Position numbers and translations under genes: made by a program
Part shown: positions 40,126-48,872 of the stretch, in pieces
How positions within the stretch are numbered: the first letter of the stretch is position 1
Layout: each line of letters starts with the position of its first letter
Origin: Cardiobacteriaceae bacterium
GTDB lineage: Bacteria > Pseudomonadota > Gammaproteobacteria > Cardiobacteriales > Cardiobacteriaceae
Assembly: GCA_030525785.1 (NCBI GenBank)
Contig: JAUNEA010000003.1
Coordinates: 124,001-188,000 of the forward strand
DNA: 64,000 nt
Reading direction: 5' to 3'
Notes under the pieces: model-generated
The model's input: the letters and a program-made list of their open reading frames with translations, nothing else
The model's database searches: none
What the model was told of the DNA's origin: nothing

Positions 40126-40436
40126 ATGCAATACAACCCCGATTTATTGAACCCACGCCCCATTTTCACCGCGCAAGAACACGCCCATTTGGCTACGTTA
40201 AGTCAAAATTTACCGCTATCTATTTTGTTGTCATCGCCGCGCAATATGGAAGAAATCGGCATTGATTTTGTGCACAGCTCCGCGCAATTGGAAGACAATA
40301 CAAAGCCTATTCAGACGGCATTTTGGCGTATTATGAAACAGGCGAATTTGCTTTATCGCGTGAATATTTTATTCATGCTTATGAACAAACTGTGCAAAAA
40401 TACGCGCCCAAGCCTGACCCTGAATTTACGCGGTAA
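40126..40436 (+). pseudogene. Decayed Fic-family-like gene with core deleted
   Basis: The reading frame opens MQYNPDLLNPRPIFTAQEH and continues to NMEEIGIDFVHSSAQLEDN, resembling the N-terminal inhibitory-helix region of class II Fic proteins (SxxxE followed by D instead of G/N). After about 40303 the protein-like sequence continues in another frame as AYSDGILAYYETGEFALSREYF and IHAYEQTVQKYAPKPDPEFTR, ending at TAA 40434-40436; this resembles the C-terminal helix of Fic proteins. The catalytic HPFxxGNGR core is absent. The simplest view is an internal deletion joining the two ends out of frame. The family call rests on memory of Fic sequences. Confidence 0.5.
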
Positions 40437-40441
40437 TTTTC

Positions 40442-40453
40442 AGGCAGCCTGAA
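40442..40453 (+). other. DNA uptake sequence, Kingella type (AGGCAGCCTGAA)
   Basis: Exact AG-kingDUS. The extended TTCAGGC-A-GCCTGAA is a perfect inverted repeat and can form a hairpin between the Fic remnant and the next gene. Confidence 0.85.
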
Positions 40454-40463
40454 AGGAATAAAT

Positions 40464-41954
40464 ATGAAACATTTACTGATATTTTTATCATTGGCAATGT
40501 GGCTGGTGTCTTTGGTTTTACCTGCTTTTTTAACTGAACGGGAAACATGGTTTGGGGTGGACATTCTCTTAATTGGGATACCACTTGGCTGGTTGGGGGC
40601 TGGTTTGGCAGGCTTTGCAGTATATGCCAATATTTTTTATATCTATGCTTGGTTTAAATTATTACTAGGTAAAAATAAACCGCGTGTTTCAATTATTATG
40701 ATGTTGTTATTGGCAAGTCTGACTGTCTTTTTGAATGAGATTATGTATGACGAAAGACCTGCTTACATTGAACTTGCCTCATGGGGCTGGGGGGCAATCA
40801 TTTGGGGAATGTCTGTATTACTGCTAGCGTATGCGGTATGGCTGCCTGAAAAGTACCATAAACCACGATATGCCTTATTGCCACCGATTGCTTTTTTCTC
40901 AACGATAGCCATTGCCTTGAATTTGTTCAAATATCATCAATATCAACAAGCCAATGAAGATGAACGCAAACGCTATTTACCAATATGGGTTGCATTTTCC
41001 GTACATGAATTTTCGGGCATTATTTACAAAGAGCCACCAAAAAATTTGAACATTACTGAAAATACCGTATTTGAATTAGAAGGTAATTTGGCTGAGGGTG
41101 ATGAAGATGTGCATTTACAAATTAACAGCCATGCTGATAAACCCAGTTATGTGTACCAATTACCCCAAAGTTTTCAATATCAAGAATATTTTTGGCGATA
41201 TATTGGACATCCAACAGCCAGTAGATTTACTTTATATTTATTAGAACCCAAACAAAAACCCGATTATCGCTATCGTGTTAAATTAATTAACGAAACTCAG
41301 TTTGAGCATATTTTAACTGACGCTCGTGCTGAACAAATATTGTGGTCTGCTCCCGTTAATTTTAACGGCACATATCATCAATATCCTGACTACAATTTAC
41401 ACAAGTTTTTTGAACCAAAAGACAAAAATAAACGATATATTAATAAATCAACTTGGAAAGAAGAAACATTCAATCAAGCCTGTCCCTATCAACCTTATAC
41501 AGCTGACCCAAAAATCAGCAACGCAGTTGAATGGCAGGGAAAAATTTTAAAAATGGTCAGCAATGGTAAGTATGCAGTCAGTTTTGATGATTATCCTCAC
41601 GCTTATTGTTCTGAAAGTTATGCCTTACTTATTAAGAAATGGTGGCATAAAGATGAACGATTGATATTCAAAGCCATTATGTTTGACAAACAAACTTTAC
41701 AGATGCTGGAAGATGATTTTAATTTTGTAGGTGAAAACGATAAGCCTCCCTATCTTAATCCTATTGTAGAAAAACATGCCTTAATTTATAGACAACTAAC
41801 CGAGAATGGTAACACTCTGCCTGAAATTGATTTTCGCCATATCCGACTGGCACATCATGTACCGCGACCTTGTTTGAGGCACGAGCAAAAGCAAGATTGC
41901 AGCCGAACCGCATTGATTGTGCCAACCAATCGTGGCAGTTTTGAAGCACAATAA
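40464..41954 (+). CDS. Hypothetical membrane protein, function unknown
   Basis: 496 residues, not recognised. About five membrane helices occupy the first 155 residues (roughly 3-22, 33-67, 75-95, 108-127, 138-156), followed by a soluble region of 340 residues rich in aromatic residues and Lys, without an obvious enzymatic motif. Base composition is AT-richer than the host genes and no CAAAGCGCTTTG copy is present, in keeping with the flanking Kingella-type uptake sequences. A PHxYC-type segment (YPHAYCSESYALL) is the only eye-catching local motif. It could be a Neisseriaceae envelope protein. Confidence 0.75.
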   Translation: MKHLLIFLSLAMWLVSLVLPAFLTERETWFGVDILLIGIPLGWLGAGLAGFAVYANIFYIYAWFKLLLGKNKPRVSIIMMLLLASLTVFLNEIMYDERPAYIELASWGWGAIIWGMSVLLLAYAVWLPEKYHKPRYALLPPIAFFSTIAIALNLFKYHQYQQANEDERKRYLPIWVAFSVHEFSGIIYKEPPKNLNITENTVFELEGNLAEGDEDVHLQINSHADKPSYVYQLPQSFQYQEYFWRYIGHPTASRFTLYLLEPKQKPDYRYRVKLINETQFEHILTDARAEQILWSAPVNFNGTYHQYPDYNLHKFFEPKDKNKRYINKSTWKEETFNQACPYQPYTADPKISNAVEWQGKILKMVSNGKYAVSFDDYPHAYCSESYALLIKKWWHKDERLIFKAIMFDKQTLQMLEDDFNFVGENDKPPYLNPIVEKHALIYRQLTENGNTLPEIDFRHIRLAHHVPRPCLRHEQKQDCSRTALIVPTNRGSFEAQ

Positions 41955-41967
41955 ATCCATCTTTTTC

Positions 41968-41979
41968 AGGCAGCCTGAA
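41968..41979 (+). terminator. Kingella-type uptake sequence in a TTTTTCAGGC/GCCTGAAAAA hairpin
   Basis: Exact AG-kingDUS extended to a 21-base inverted repeat with A/T flanks, between the hypothetical gene and tex. In Neisseriaceae, paired or extended uptake sequences often double as terminators, which is plausible here. Confidence 0.75.
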
Positions 41980-42011
41980 AAACCATTTTCCCATTTTTAA
42001 AGAGAATAAAC

Positions 42012-44303
42012 ATGAACATCAACCAAATCATCGCCACCGAACTTAACGCACAAGAAACCCAAATCCAAGCCGCGATTACCCTGCTGGACGAAGGCGCGAC
42101 CGTCCCCTTTATCGCGCGTTACCGCAAAGAAATGACGGGCGGTTTGGACGACACCCAGCTCCGCACCCTTGCCGACCGCTTGCAATATCTGCGTGAACTT
42201 GTGGAACGTAAAGCCACCGTGCTCAAAAGCATTGAAGAACAAGGCAAACTTACGCCCGAACTCGCCCAGCAAATTGAAGATTGCGACAACAAAACCGCGC
42301 TGGAAGACCTGTATCTGCCCTACAAGCCCAAACGCCGCACCAAAGCCCAAATCGCACGCGAAAACGGTTTGCAGGATTTGGCGGACACACTTTTCAGGCA
42401 GCCTGAAACCGACCCCGACACTTTCGCCCAATCATTTTTAAACGAGCAAGTGCCTGATATTAAAAGCGCATTGGACGGCGCGCGCGCCATTCTCATGGAA
42501 CAATTTGCCGAAGACGCGGAACTGATTGGGCGTTTGCGCGAAAAATTGTGGCACGAAGCCGAAATCCACGCCCAAGTGATTGACGGACAACAAGAAACAG
42601 GCGAAAAATTCAAAGATTATTTTGACCACCGCGAAGCCATCGCGCGTATGCCCAGCCATCGTGCGTTGGCGATTTTGCGCGGTCGCAACGAGGGCGTTTT
42701 GCAGGCAGCCTTAAAATATCAGCCAGACGAAACGCCCATTACCGAACAATCCGAATACGAAAAAATCATCGCACAACACTTTGGTTTGCAAGACAAAAAT
42801 CGCTCAGCCGACAAATGGTTGCGCGACACCGTGCGCCTGACTTGGCGCGCCAAAATTTTCCTGTCGCTGGAATTGGAAGCCTTTTCCAAACTCAAAGAAT
42901 TGGCAGACACGGACGCGATTACCGTTTTCGCCAAAAATCTCAAAGACTTATTGCTGGCAGCACCTGCTGGGCGTTTGCCGACTTTGGGTTTGGACCCTGG
43001 TTATCGCAATGGCGTGAAATGCGCGGTGGTCAGCGACACAGGCAAATTGCTGGATACCGTGATTGTGTATTTACATCAAGAAAACAATATGTTGCAAACC
43101 TTGTCTGCCCTGATTAAAAAACACAGCGTGAAACTCATCGCCATCGGCAACGGCACCGCCAGCCGCGAAACCGATAAAGTGGCAGGCGAATTGTTAAAAC
43201 TGTTGCCGAACATGGGCTTGCACAAAATTGTGGTGTCGGAGGCGGGCGCGTCCATTTATTCCGCGTCCGAGCTGGCGGCGGCGGAGTTCCCCGATTTGGA
43301 CGTGAGTTTGCGTGGCGCGGTGTCCATTGCGCGGCGTTTGCAAGACCCGCTTGCCGAGCTGGTCAAAATTGACCCCAAATCCATAGGCGTGGGGCAATAT
43401 CAGCACGATGTGAACCAAAGCGCATTGGCAAAATCACTGGACGCGGTGGTGGAGGATTGCGTGAACGCGGTGGGTGTGGACGTGAACACGGCGTCCGCGC
43501 CTTTGTTGGCAAGAATTTCAGGTTTAAATCAAACGCTTGCGAAAAATATTGTCGCCTATCGTGATGAACATGGCGCGTTTCCCAATCGCAAAACTTTGTT
43601 GAAAGTGCCGCGTTTGGGCGAAAAAACCTTTGAACAAGCGGCAGGTTTCTTGCGCGTTTTGGGCGGCACCGAGCCTTTGGACGCGAGCGCGGTTCACCCC
43701 GAAGCCTATCCTGTTGTTGCCAAAATGTTGGCAAAACAAGGCATTACCGCCCAAGAACTGATTGGCAAACGTGAGCTGATTTCGCAAATTAAAGCCGTTG
43801 ATTTTATTGATGAACGATTTGGCTTGCCGACCATTATGGACATTTTGGCGGAATTGGAAAAACCCAATCGCGACCCACGCGGCGAGTTCAAAATCGCCAG
43901 CTTTGCCGAAGGTGTGAATGAAATCAGTGATTTAGAAGTGGGCATGATTTTGGAAGGCGTGGTGTCCAATGTGGCGAATTTCGGCGCGTTTGTGGACATT
44001 GGCGTGCATCAAGACGGTTTGGTGCACATTTCGGCTTTGTCCAATCGGTTTGTGTCCGACCCACGCGAAGTGGTCAAGGCGGGCGATGTGGTGAAAGTGA
44101 AGGTGCTGGAAGTGGACGCGGCACGCAAGCGCATTGCGTTGAGTATGCGTTTGGACGATGACAAACCTGTTGAAAAATCAGGGGAAAAACGCGATTTCAG
44201 GCAGCCTGAAAAATCGTCTCGCCCAAATAAACCGCAAAATCAACGCGAAAAAGCCCCTACCAATTCGGCAATGGCAGATGCATTTGCGAAGTTGAAGAAA
44301 TAA
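42012..44303 (+). CDS. tex: Tex, RNA-binding transcription accessory protein
   Basis: 763 residues. N-terminal Tex helical region ([37 protein letters not shown]), YqgF-like RNase fold ([17 protein letters not shown]), helix-hairpin-helix segments ([44 protein letters not shown]) and a C-terminal S1 domain ([31 protein letters not shown]). Two exact uptake sequences are inside the coding region, encoding FRQPE at 42396 and 44199. It is GC-richer than its neighbours and lacks host palindromes. Tex is normally a core gene, so here it is either an extra copy or a replaced one. Confidence 0.95.
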   Translation: MNINQIIATELNAQETQIQAAITLLDEGATVPFIARYRKEMTGGLDDTQLRTLADRLQYLRELVERKATVLKSIEEQGKLTPELAQQIEDCDNKTALEDLYLPYKPKRRTKAQIARENGLQDLADTLFRQPETDPDTFAQSFLNEQVPDIKSALDGARAILMEQFAEDAELIGRLREKLWHEAEIHAQVIDGQQETGEKFKDYFDHREAIARMPSHRALAILRGRNEGVLQAALKYQPDETPITEQSEYEKIIAQHFGLQDKNRSADKWLRDTVRLTWRAKIFLSLELEAFSKLKELADTDAITVFAKNLKDLLLAAPAGRLPTLGLDPGYRNGVKCAVVSDTGKLLDTVIVYLHQENNMLQTLSALIKKHSVKLIAIGNGTASRETDKVAGELLKLLPNMGLHKIVVSEAGASIYSASELAAAEFPDLDVSLRGAVSIARRLQDPLAELVKIDPKSIGVGQYQHDVNQSALAKSLDAVVEDCVNAVGVDVNTASAPLLARISGLNQTLAKNIVAYRDEHGAFPNRKTLLKVPRLGEKTFEQAAGFLRVLGGTEPLDASAVHPEAYPVVAKMLAKQGITAQELIGKRELISQIKAVDFIDERFGLPTIMDILAELEKPNRDPRGEFKIASFAEGVNEISDLEVGMILEGVVSNVANFGAFVDIGVHQDGLVHISALSNRFVSDPREVVKAGDVVKVKVLEVDAARKRIALSMRLDDDKPVEKSGEKRDFRQPEKSSRPNKPQNQREKAPTNSAMADAFAKLKK
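42396..42407 (+). other. Kingella-type uptake sequence inside tex
   Basis: Exact AGGCAGCCTGAA encoding FRQPET within the N-terminal half of Tex. A one-mismatch copy (AGGCAGCCTTAA) lies at 42703-42714. Confidence 0.85.
44199..44210 (+). other. Kingella-type uptake sequence near the 3' end of tex
   Basis: Exact AGGCAGCCTGAA encoding FRQPEK in the low-complexity tail after the S1 domain. Confidence 0.85.
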
Positions 44304-44331
44304 AATCTCTGATTATCATGAGTGAATCATT

Positions 44332-45144
44332 ATGCATAAACCTTTCCTAAAATGGGCAGGTGGCAAATCAAAATTGGTACCATTTATTGAAAGCCACCTT
44401 CCCAAACAAGCTCGTCAGCGTTTAATTGAACCTTTTACAGGATCGGCGGCTTTATCGCTGGCATTGGATTTCGATGCTTATTTGTTGAATGACAGCAATA
44501 CCGATTTAATTACCTTATATCAGACTTTAAAGCAAGAAAAACAAGCATTCATTGATCATATAAAATCATTTTTTATACCTGAAAATAATCAGGAAAACCG
44601 TTTTTATGAATTGCGTGAGCAATTTAATTACAGCCAAGAAAATGTAGAGCGTTCTGCTCTATTTGTTTATCTCAACCGCCATGCTTTCAATGGATTATGC
44701 CGATACAACAGTAAGGGTGCATTTAATGTACCTTTTGGACGTTACAGTTCACCCTATTTTCCAGAAATAGAGATGCAAGAATTTATTGCCAAATCTGCAC
44801 GTATTGATTTGATGTGCGGTGATTTTCAAGTAACCATGCAACAAGCTGGCAATGATGATGTTGTATATTGCGATCCGCCTTATGTGCCATTAAGCGAAAC
44901 AGCATCATTTACAGCTTATGCAAAAGGTGGATTTAATTTAGACGATCAGCAACGTTTAGCAGAAATAGCTAAACAAATTTCTAAGCAATCACAGGCTGTA
45001 TTGATTTCTAATCATGACACCCTCTTTACTCGAAATTTATATAAAGAGGCACGATTAGAAACGGTAACGGTACAAAGAAATATTGCAGCCAAAGGCAGCA
45101 GTAGGCAAAAAGTTGGAGAGTTATTGGCAATCTATGGTAAATAA
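44332..45144 (+). CDS. dpnM: DpnM-type Dam DNA adenine methyltransferase (GATC)
   Basis: 270 residues. Alpha-class N6-adenine methylase order: SAM motif FLKWAGGKSKLVPFI at the N-terminus, FTGSAALSLALDF, and the catalytic DPPY at residues 181-184 in VVYCDPPYVPLS. This matches Dam and M.DpnII. It is followed by a second methylase and a DpnII-like nuclease, so it protects GATC in double-stranded DNA in a type II restriction-modification system. AT-rich relative to the host, supporting transfer. Confidence 0.93.
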   Translation: MHKPFLKWAGGKSKLVPFIESHLPKQARQRLIEPFTGSAALSLALDFDAYLLNDSNTDLITLYQTLKQEKQAFIDHIKSFFIPENNQENRFYELREQFNYSQENVERSALFVYLNRHAFNGLCRYNSKGAFNVPFGRYSSPYFPEIEMQEFIAKSARIDLMCGDFQVTMQQAGNDDVVYCDPPYVPLSETASFTAYAKGGFNLDDQQRLAEIAKQISKQSQAVLISNHDTLFTRNLYKEARLETVTVQRNIAAKGSSRQKVGELLAIYGK

Positions 45145-45961
45145 TTTCAATACATTAAAAGAAGAAGCAACAGTTCATCATACTAACCTGAAAAAACAAG
45201 TTTCAGATGGTATGGTTATTTATCATGAAAATGCCCTAATCCTGATGCGCCGTATTTTAGATAAATATCCACATGGCTGTTTTGATATGATTTTTGCTGA
45301 TCCGCCCTATTTTCTTTCTAATGACGGCTTTACTTGTCAGAATGGAAAAATGGTTTCGGTTAATAAAGGTGACTGGGATAAATCAAAAGGCTTGGTGGGC
45401 AATTTGGAATTTTATGAAGAGTGGTTACGCCTATGTTATGCATTATTGAAGCCGAACGGCACAATTTGGGTTTGTGGTACGCATCATAATATCTATCTTA
45501 TCGGTTACTTAATGCAAAGCATCGGTTATCACATCTTGAATAATATTACATGGGAAAAACCCAATCCACCACCCAATTTATCCTGTCGCTTTTTCACCCA
45601 TTCTACCGAAACTTTACTGTGGGCAAAAAAAGATAAAAGCGCTAAACATACTTTCCATTATGATTTGATGAAAATACAAAACGGCAACAACCAAATGAAA
45701 TGTGTATGGAAAATAGCTCCACCAAGTAAAGCAGAAAAACAATTCGGCAAACACCCAACACAAAAACCACTGGCATTGGTCGAACGCTGTATTCAAGCCG
45801 CATCTCATGTGGGTGATTTAATTTTTGATCCCTTTATGGGAAGTGGCACAACAGGAGTAGCAGCCTTACGAAATGGGCGAAAATTTTGTGGTTGCGAAAT
45901 GGAAGAAATATTTTTTGAATTGGCAGAAAAAAGGCTAGGAATAAAAAATGTCTCAATTTGA
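45134..45961 (+). CDS. dpnA: DpnA-type second adenine methyltransferase
   Basis: 275 residues from ATG 45134, overlapping the dpnM stop. Beta-type order: catalytic DPPY in FADPPYFLSNDGFT (from residue 56), then target-recognition region and SAM motif FDPFMGSGTTGVAALRNGRKF at the C-terminus. It closely fits the DpnA methylase, which in the DpnII system can methylate single-stranded GATC and is thought to protect incoming transforming DNA. The longer upstream frame inside dpnM is unlikely to be used. Its 3' end overlaps the nuclease gene by 14 bases. Confidence 0.9.
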   Translation: MVNNFNTLKEEATVHHTNLKKQVSDGMVIYHENALILMRRILDKYPHGCFDMIFADPPYFLSNDGFTCQNGKMVSVNKGDWDKSKGLVGNLEFYEEWLRLCYALLKPNGTIWVCGTHHNIYLIGYLMQSIGYHILNNITWEKPNPPPNLSCRFFTHSTETLLWAKKDKSAKHTFHYDLMKIQNGNNQMKCVWKIAPPSKAEKQFGKHPTQKPLALVERCIQAASHVGDLIFDPFMGSGTTGVAALRNGRKFCGCEMEEIFFELAEKRLGIKNVSI

Positions 45962-46799
45962 AGATTTTTTAAAACAACTTGCAGAAACAAATGCAACATT
46001 AGATTCTTTTACAGATTTCAAGAAAATCCGTAACAATATCAAACCAATTATGATAAAACTCAATCAATTGAATTATCTGATTGGTAAAGAAAATATCCAA
46101 GAAGCTGTTTATGATATTTACTATGAAAACCCTAAGGCATTTGAAGCATTAGATATTTTAATTGCCGTTCGTAAAAATAAAAAGACAAAGGTGTTAAATC
46201 AAGATTTGCAAATTATGGATATAAATAGTTACTTTACCTCTCCAGACAAAATCATTGAATATATTGACCAAACAGGTTTGGGAGAGATTTTCCGCAATAA
46301 GGATATTAGTAATTTAGTTGATTATGTATTTGGGATAGAAGTTGGCTTGGACACCAACGCAAGAAAAAATCGTGGCGGTAATAATATGAGCCTGTCAGTC
46401 GCCAATCAATTCAGAACTGCTAGAATTTTATTTGATTGCGAAGTTTTAAGTACTGTTTTCCCCGAAATTAAAAGTTTAGGAATGGACATAAAGCGCTTTG
46501 ATTTTGTCATCAAAACACCAATAAAAACTTATCTTATCGAAACCAATTTTTACAATGTAGGTGGTTCAAAGCTAAATGAAGTAGCGAGGGCTTATTCTGA
46601 TATTGCACCAAAGATCAATCAATATCAGAATTATGAATTTATTTGGATTACTGATGGACAAGGTTGGCTTTCTGCCAAAAATAAATTAGAAGAAGCTTTT
46701 CACATTATTCCCAGTATTTATAATTTAACAACCCTGCCTATTTTTATAAATAAAATTAAAGAAGAGCAAAGCGCTTTGGCTTCAGGTAGCCTCAAATAA
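45948..46799 (+). CDS. DpnII-type restriction endonuclease (GATC)
   Basis: 283 residues. Similar to DpnII/MboI-class endonucleases: ALDILIAVRKNK, FGIEVGLDTNARKNRGGNNMS and the nuclease-fold stretch IKRFDFVIKTPIKTYLIETNFYNVGGSKLNE (D...E-x-N region). It should cut unmethylated GATC. It overlaps dpnA, completing the two-methylase cassette. Two host-type palindromes are present (46489-46500 as KRF and 46767-46778 as QSAL). The C-terminal tail EEQSALASGSLK is encoded by palindrome plus uptake sequence and looks like an added extension. Confidence 0.88.
   Translation: MSQFEDFLKQLAETNATLDSFTDFKKIRNNIKPIMIKLNQLNYLIGKENIQEAVYDIYYENPKAFEALDILIAVRKNKKTKVLNQDLQIMDINSYFTSPDKIIEYIDQTGLGEIFRNKDISNLVDYVFGIEVGLDTNARKNRGGNNMSLSVANQFRTARILFDCEVLSTVFPEIKSLGMDIKRFDFVIKTPIKTYLIETNFYNVGGSKLNEVARAYSDIAPKINQYQNYEFIWITDGQGWLSAKNKLEEAFHIIPSIYNLTTLPIFINKIKEEQSALASGSLK
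46781..46792 (-). other. Eikenella-type uptake sequence at the 3' end of the DpnII gene
   Basis: TTCAGGTAGCCT, the exact reverse complement of AGGCTACCTGAA, lies two bases after a CAAAGCGCTTTG palindrome within the last codons of the nuclease gene. Confidence 0.8.
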
Positions 46800-46816
46800 G
46801 CAATAGGACAAACAGT

Positions 46817-47746
46817 ATGAACAAATTAAGCCAACCGCAAAAAATCGTTGAATTTCTAAAACAAAATCCACAACAAAAATTCACTGCCCGCCAAATTGCC
46901 GAAGCAATTACGGCACAATATCCGCAAGATTATCAAAATAAAAAAGCCACTTTCCCCAATGAAAAAGCATTTATTCAACAAGTTGTGGCGGAAATTGGTG
47001 CGCACAAAACCAGTATATTAAAAGTTTGCGCCGATATTCAAATGCAGGATAAACCGCGTCCGCGTTTGTATTGGTATGAAAAAATCAATGATGCGCACGA
47101 AACGGCTAATCACGTTGAATACCAAAGCGCTTTGTCCGCTAATCATGCCAGCCATAAAGAAAATATATCAGAGCACGATTTGTATCCCCAACTCATGCAA
47201 TTTTTATCAGATGAATTGAAATTATATTGTTTGCGGATTGATGAAAAACGTTCTAAAAACAATCGTGGCAGCAAAGGCAATCATTGGTTGCACCCCGATA
47301 TTGTCGCCATGCAAGCCCTTGATAAGCAATGGCATCATGATATTCGCCAATGCGTGAAATTGGGTTCGGGGCAAAATGTGGCGTTGTGGTCGTTTGAAGT
47401 GAAACGCGAATTAAACGGCAATAATGTGCGCGAAAGTTTTTTCCAAGCGGTCAGCAATTCCAGTTGGGCAAACGAAGGCTATTTGGTTACCACCGCCATT
47501 GTTGGCGAACATACCGAAGAAGAATTGCGGATTTTATCGGCATTACACGGCATTGGCGTGATGATTTTGAATTTGGACGATTTAAGCGAAAGCGAAATTT
47601 TATTGCCCGCTAAGCGTAAAACGGAAATAGATTGGCAATCGGCGAACCGAATTGTGGAACAAAATGCCGATTTTCAAGATTTTATTGAATATGTCGCCAT
47701 TTATTATCAAACAGGCAAAATTGTTGAACAGAATTGGAATCAATAG
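46817..47746 (+). CDS. Restriction-linked protein with HTH and nuclease-like domain (COG2958-like)
   Basis: 309 residues. The N-terminal part (about 1-95) looks like a winged HARE-type helix-turn-helix (QKIVEFLKQNPQQKFTARQIAEAITAQYP). The C-terminal part has HPDIVAMQ...NVALWSFEVKRELN, a D...ExK arrangement suggestive of a PD-(D/E)xK nuclease fold. Family members are often seen next to restriction systems. It follows the DpnII gene by 17 bases. One exact host palindrome (47123-47134, YQSALSANH) separates the two domains. Function in defence is an inference. Confidence 0.72.
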   Translation: MNKLSQPQKIVEFLKQNPQQKFTARQIAEAITAQYPQDYQNKKATFPNEKAFIQQVVAEIGAHKTSILKVCADIQMQDKPRPRLYWYEKINDAHETANHVEYQSALSANHASHKENISEHDLYPQLMQFLSDELKLYCLRIDEKRSKNNRGSKGNHWLHPDIVAMQALDKQWHHDIRQCVKLGSGQNVALWSFEVKRELNGNNVRESFFQAVSNSSWANEGYLVTTAIVGEHTEEELRILSALHGIGVMILNLDDLSESEILLPAKRKTEIDWQSANRIVEQNADFQDFIEYVAIYYQTGKIVEQNWNQ

Positions 47747-47749
47747 TTC

Positions 47750-48328
47750 ATGATAATAGAAACCCACCCACTCCCCCCATTTTTGCCCGAAAACGCCAAA
47801 ATCTTGATGTTGGGCAGTTTTCCGCCACCCAAACACCGTTGGAAAATGGATTTTTACTACCCCAATTTCAACAACGATATGTGGCGCGTTTTCGGTTTGG
47901 TGTTTTTTGACGATAAGGATTATTTTGTTGATTTGGCAAACAAAACTTTTCACGAAAACAAAATCCGCGATTTTTTAAACGAAAAAGGCATTGCCATTTA
48001 CGACACGGCTTATCAGGTGCAGCGTTTGCAGGACAATGCGGCAGATAAGTTTGTGCAAATTGTTGAAGCGGTTGATTTAACGAAATTATTGGCGCAAATC
48101 CCATATTGTCAAACCATCATCACGACAGGTGAATTGGCAACGCAAACCTTGCTTGCCCATTTCAGGCTGCCTGAAACGCTGAAAATCGGCACGCCACTGG
48201 CGTTTTCACACAATGGGCGAGATTTAACGCTTTACCGTATGCCGTCCACCTCACGCGCTTATCCTTTGGCGTTGGCGAAAAAGGCGGAAAGTTATCAGGC
48301 TGTCTTCAATCCTCCGCTTCCAAAATAA
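47750..48328 (+). CDS. Mug/UDG-superfamily DNA glycosylase-like protein
   Basis: 192 residues. The uracil-DNA glycosylase fold is suggested by ILMLGSFPPPKHRWKMDFYYPNFNNDMWRVFG at the N-terminus (a GSxP-type active-site loop) and LYRMPSTSRAYPLALAKKAESY near the end (the second active-site loop with PSxSxA). Members act on mismatched uracil or related lesions. It starts three bases after the HTH gene, so it is probably co-transcribed with the restriction genes. An uptake sequence encodes FRLPE internally. Confidence 0.75.
   Translation: MIIETHPLPPFLPENAKILMLGSFPPPKHRWKMDFYYPNFNNDMWRVFGLVFFDDKDYFVDLANKTFHENKIRDFLNEKGIAIYDTAYQVQRLQDNAADKFVQIVEAVDLTKLLAQIPYCQTIITTGELATQTLLAHFRLPETLKIGTPLAFSHNGRDLTLYRMPSTSRAYPLALAKKAESYQAVFNPPLPK
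48161..48175 (-). other. Kingella-type uptake sequence in the glycosylase gene
   Basis: TTCAGGCTGCCTGAA reads as AGGCAGCCTGAA on the minus strand (exact AG-kingDUS) and as AGGCTGCCTGAA on the plus strand (AG-simDUS). It is the rightmost uptake sequence of the segment. Confidence 0.8.
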
Positions 48329-48350
48329 AAAACGCCACCAGAGTGGCGTT
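48327..48350 (-). terminator. Rho-independent terminator of the cupin gene
   Basis: AACGCCAC and GTGGCGTT pair perfectly around a 4-base loop (48331-48350), followed on the minus strand by TTTTATTTT. It ends the cupin transcript and may also stop transcription from the glycosylase gene. Confidence 0.8.
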
Positions 48351-48365
48351 TCAAAGCGCTTTGGT

Positions 48366-48764
48366 TTATTGGCTGGGTTTTGTATTGTGGTCATGGGTAT
48401 GATGATGAGCGTCATGCTCATGATGACCACTTTCGTGAATTAAAGTGACCACAAAAACGCTATCCTCCAAGCCCTTGCCAGCAATAAAATCTTTGCTACC
48501 AGAGGTAAGAACTTTACCAGCTTCTGCCACAATCACTTCACTATCGTTAAAGGTAAACTCCACTTTACCCGACACCACTGTAATCACAATATTATGATGA
48601 GGGTGGTCATGCTTTGCCATCAATTCATCTTTTTTCAAAATCTTGCGAACCACTTTGAATTGGTCACCTTCCAAAATTTTGCCGCCTTTATCTTCAGCTA
48701 CAGTCGTTTGAGCCTGCGCCAATCCTGCCAAAGCGCTTAGGGTTAAGAGTGCAAATTTTTTCAT
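48366..48764 (-). CDS. Secreted cupin-domain protein with His-rich tail
   Basis: 132 residues. Signal peptide MKKFALLTLSALAGLAQAQ, then a single cupin barrel with DELMAKHDHPHHNIVITVVSGKVEFTF (metal-binding His cluster) and a C-terminal run of His and Asp (HHEHDAHHHTHDH). Probably periplasmic and metal-binding, for zinc, nickel or copper; no partner gene is adjacent. The ribosome site on the minus strand is AGGGAG. A near palindrome lies in the signal-peptide coding region (48729-48740). Confidence 0.8.
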   Translation of the reverse strand: MKKFALLTLSALAGLAQAQTTVAEDKGGKILEGDQFKVVRKILKKDELMAKHDHPHHNIVITVVSGKVEFTFNDSEVIVAEAGKVLTSGSKDFIAGKGLEDSVFVVTLIHESGHHEHDAHHHTHDHNTKPSQ

Positions 48765-48872
48765 GATAATCTCCCTAGAGTGACACGGAACATTCCGTCA
48801 AACCATTATAAAACCTTGCGCCCTATTTAGCACTACTTTAGTCCACATCAATGTAAAAAATAACTTTATTCC

